This document shows, piece by piece, positions 23,851 to 24,768 of a stretch of 24,768 nucleotides of DNA. The DNA is from LW23 sp041287705. Lineage in GTDB: Bacteria > Verrucomicrobiota > Verrucomicrobiia > Methylacidiphilales > UBA1321. The stretch lies in contig JBGGNE010000293.1 of the NCBI GenBank assembly GCA_041287705.1, forward strand, positions 1-24,768, read 5' to 3'. Within the stretch, counting starts at the first letter, position 1. Each line of letters opens with the position of its first letter. A program made the position numbers and the translations under genes. The notes beneath the pieces were generated by a model. It did no database searches, was not told where the DNA came from, and saw only the letters and a list, made by a program, of their open reading frames with translations.

Positions 23851-24768
23851 ATGTCGGACATCGATCATCAGTTTCTCATGGCTTTGATGAATACAGTTCC
23901 TGACCGGATCTATTTTAAGGACCGGCAGGGTCGCTTCCTCTCTTGCAATCAGGCATTCGCCGAATTCCTCCATCTGGAGGATGGCAACCAGCTCATCGGC
24001 AAAACGGACTTCGACATCTTTCTTCCCGATCACGCTATCGCCGCCTAGGAAGATGAAGCTGAGGTGCTCTCGCTGGAACGTCCCATCGTTGGCAAGATTG
24101 AGAAGGAATCACTCCCGGATGGCCGTATTCGATGGGCCTCCACCACCAAGGTTCCATTGCGCGATGCGTCAGGAACCGTCGTCGGCATCTGCGGAATCTC
24201 CCGGGACGTAACGGAAGAACACCATCAGTCGGAGATGCTGAAGCAATATGCCGATGAGTTAAAGAAACGTGAGCGACAGCTGGCGACTGAGCTTAGCCTG
24301 GCCGGAGAGATTCAGCACGCCCTCCTGCCCCAGCATTATCCGTCGTTTCCCTCAAGGGTATCTGAGCAGGAAAGTGCTGTGCACTTCGCCCATCGCTATG
24401 TACCAATGGGCCATGTTGGCGGAGATTTTTTCACCGTGCTGCCAATTTCGGACACCAAGGCTGGTATCTTTATCTGCGACGTTATGGGTCACGGCGTTCA
24501 TGCCGCGCTTATAACCGCTATACAGAAAGTTCTGGTAGATGAGCTTATCGAGACAGCCCAGGATCCCTCGCTTTTCCTGGCCACGCTGAACGCCCGGCTT
24601 TACTCTGTATTCAGGAAACTGCACACTACCTACTTCGTCACAGCCTTCTACACCGTTCTGGATCTCACCAGCGGGCAAATGAGTTATGCCTCGGCGGGTC
24701 ACCCCAGTCCCATCGTGATTCGTGAGGGCTCCCCGCCACGACTGTTGAGTAGCCAGACGAACGGCCCC
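23851..24768 (+). pseudogene. PAS plus SpoIIE/RsbU-type phosphatase gene with an in-frame TAG, cut by the window end
   Basis: Codons 1-65 encode a PAS sensor start (PDRIYFKDRQGRFLSCNQAF). Codon 66 is TAG (24046-24048). The same frame then stays open for 240 codons to the window end and reads on sensibly: the PAS/PAC end (LPDGRIRWASTTKVPLRDA, GICGISRDVTEEHH), a helical linker (ELSLAGEIQHALLPQ), and a PP2C-like SpoIIE domain. That domain has the metal-binding motifs VGGDFF (Asp 192) and CDVMGHG (Asp 210), plus YASAGHPSPI. Such proteins dephosphorylate anti-anti-sigma factors. The sequence around the TAG looks intact, so one substitution (for example Tyr to stop) is the simplest cause. TAG ends two ordinary genes here, so recoding is unlikely. 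A start at ATG 23851 has AAAGGA at 23834. It may be a recent pseudogene, a sequencing error, or two separate products. Confidence 0.8.

Noticed and set aside
24046..24048. Amber codon reassigned to an amino acid in this organism
   Set aside because: TAG is the plain terminator of the oxidoreductase (834-836) and of the GntR-type regulator (11032-11034), so global reassignment is not supported.

Overview
The window is bacterial chromosome of moderately high GC. It most likely comes from the Planctomycetota-Verrucomicrobiota-Lentisphaerota group, with Verrucomicrobiota favoured. Three things suggest this: the LEDRILFDA motif near the N-terminus of a giant repeat protein, the GntR regulator with a LacI-type sensor domain next to large secreted propeller proteins, and the weak use of Shine-Dalgarno sequences. 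This is a family-level inference; there is no rRNA here to test it.

Layout. (1) 1-824: a decayed tyrosine recombinase gene (+) runs straight into the 3' end of a tRNA-Val(GAC) gene (-). This is the classic footprint of an element integrated in a tRNA, with its integrase broken by several stops and frameshifts. (2) 834-3944 (-): a 1036-residue FAD-dependent oxidoreductase with two flavin-binding halves and a helical, HEAT-like tail. (3) 4149-9718 (+): two secreted beta-propeller proteins 11 nt apart, the first ending in a CBM9/DOMON-like domain. They are divergent from the oxidoreductase, with a symmetric pair of TTGACC boxes between them. (4) 9901-11034 (+): a GntR/LacI-type regulator with a TTG start and inverted repeats upstream. 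Regions 2-4 look like a small regulon for a carbohydrate or related ligand; the substrate cannot be read from sequence. (5) 11149-22401 (+): one 3750-residue gene for a cell-surface or secreted protein. It is made of about 20 Ig-like modules and contains six copies of an alternating A-B super-repeat, then five ordinary DUF11-type modules and a separate C-terminal domain. A strong intrinsic terminator follows it. (6) 22551-23684 (+): an uncharacterised coiled-coil protein with a J-domain-like HPD segment, flanked by copies of a 13-nt motif, two of which form a perfect 13-bp inverted repeat just after the gene. (7) 23851-24768 (+): a PAS plus SpoIIE/RsbU-type phosphatase gene with one in-frame TAG after codon 65, cut by the window end.

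The most notable points are the amber-interrupted phosphatase, the integrase relic fused into the tRNA, the two-phase architecture of the giant protein, and the repeated 13-mer around the J-domain gene. I see no CRISPR array, intact transposase, rRNA or complete defence system. Nothing here proves an entirely new system.
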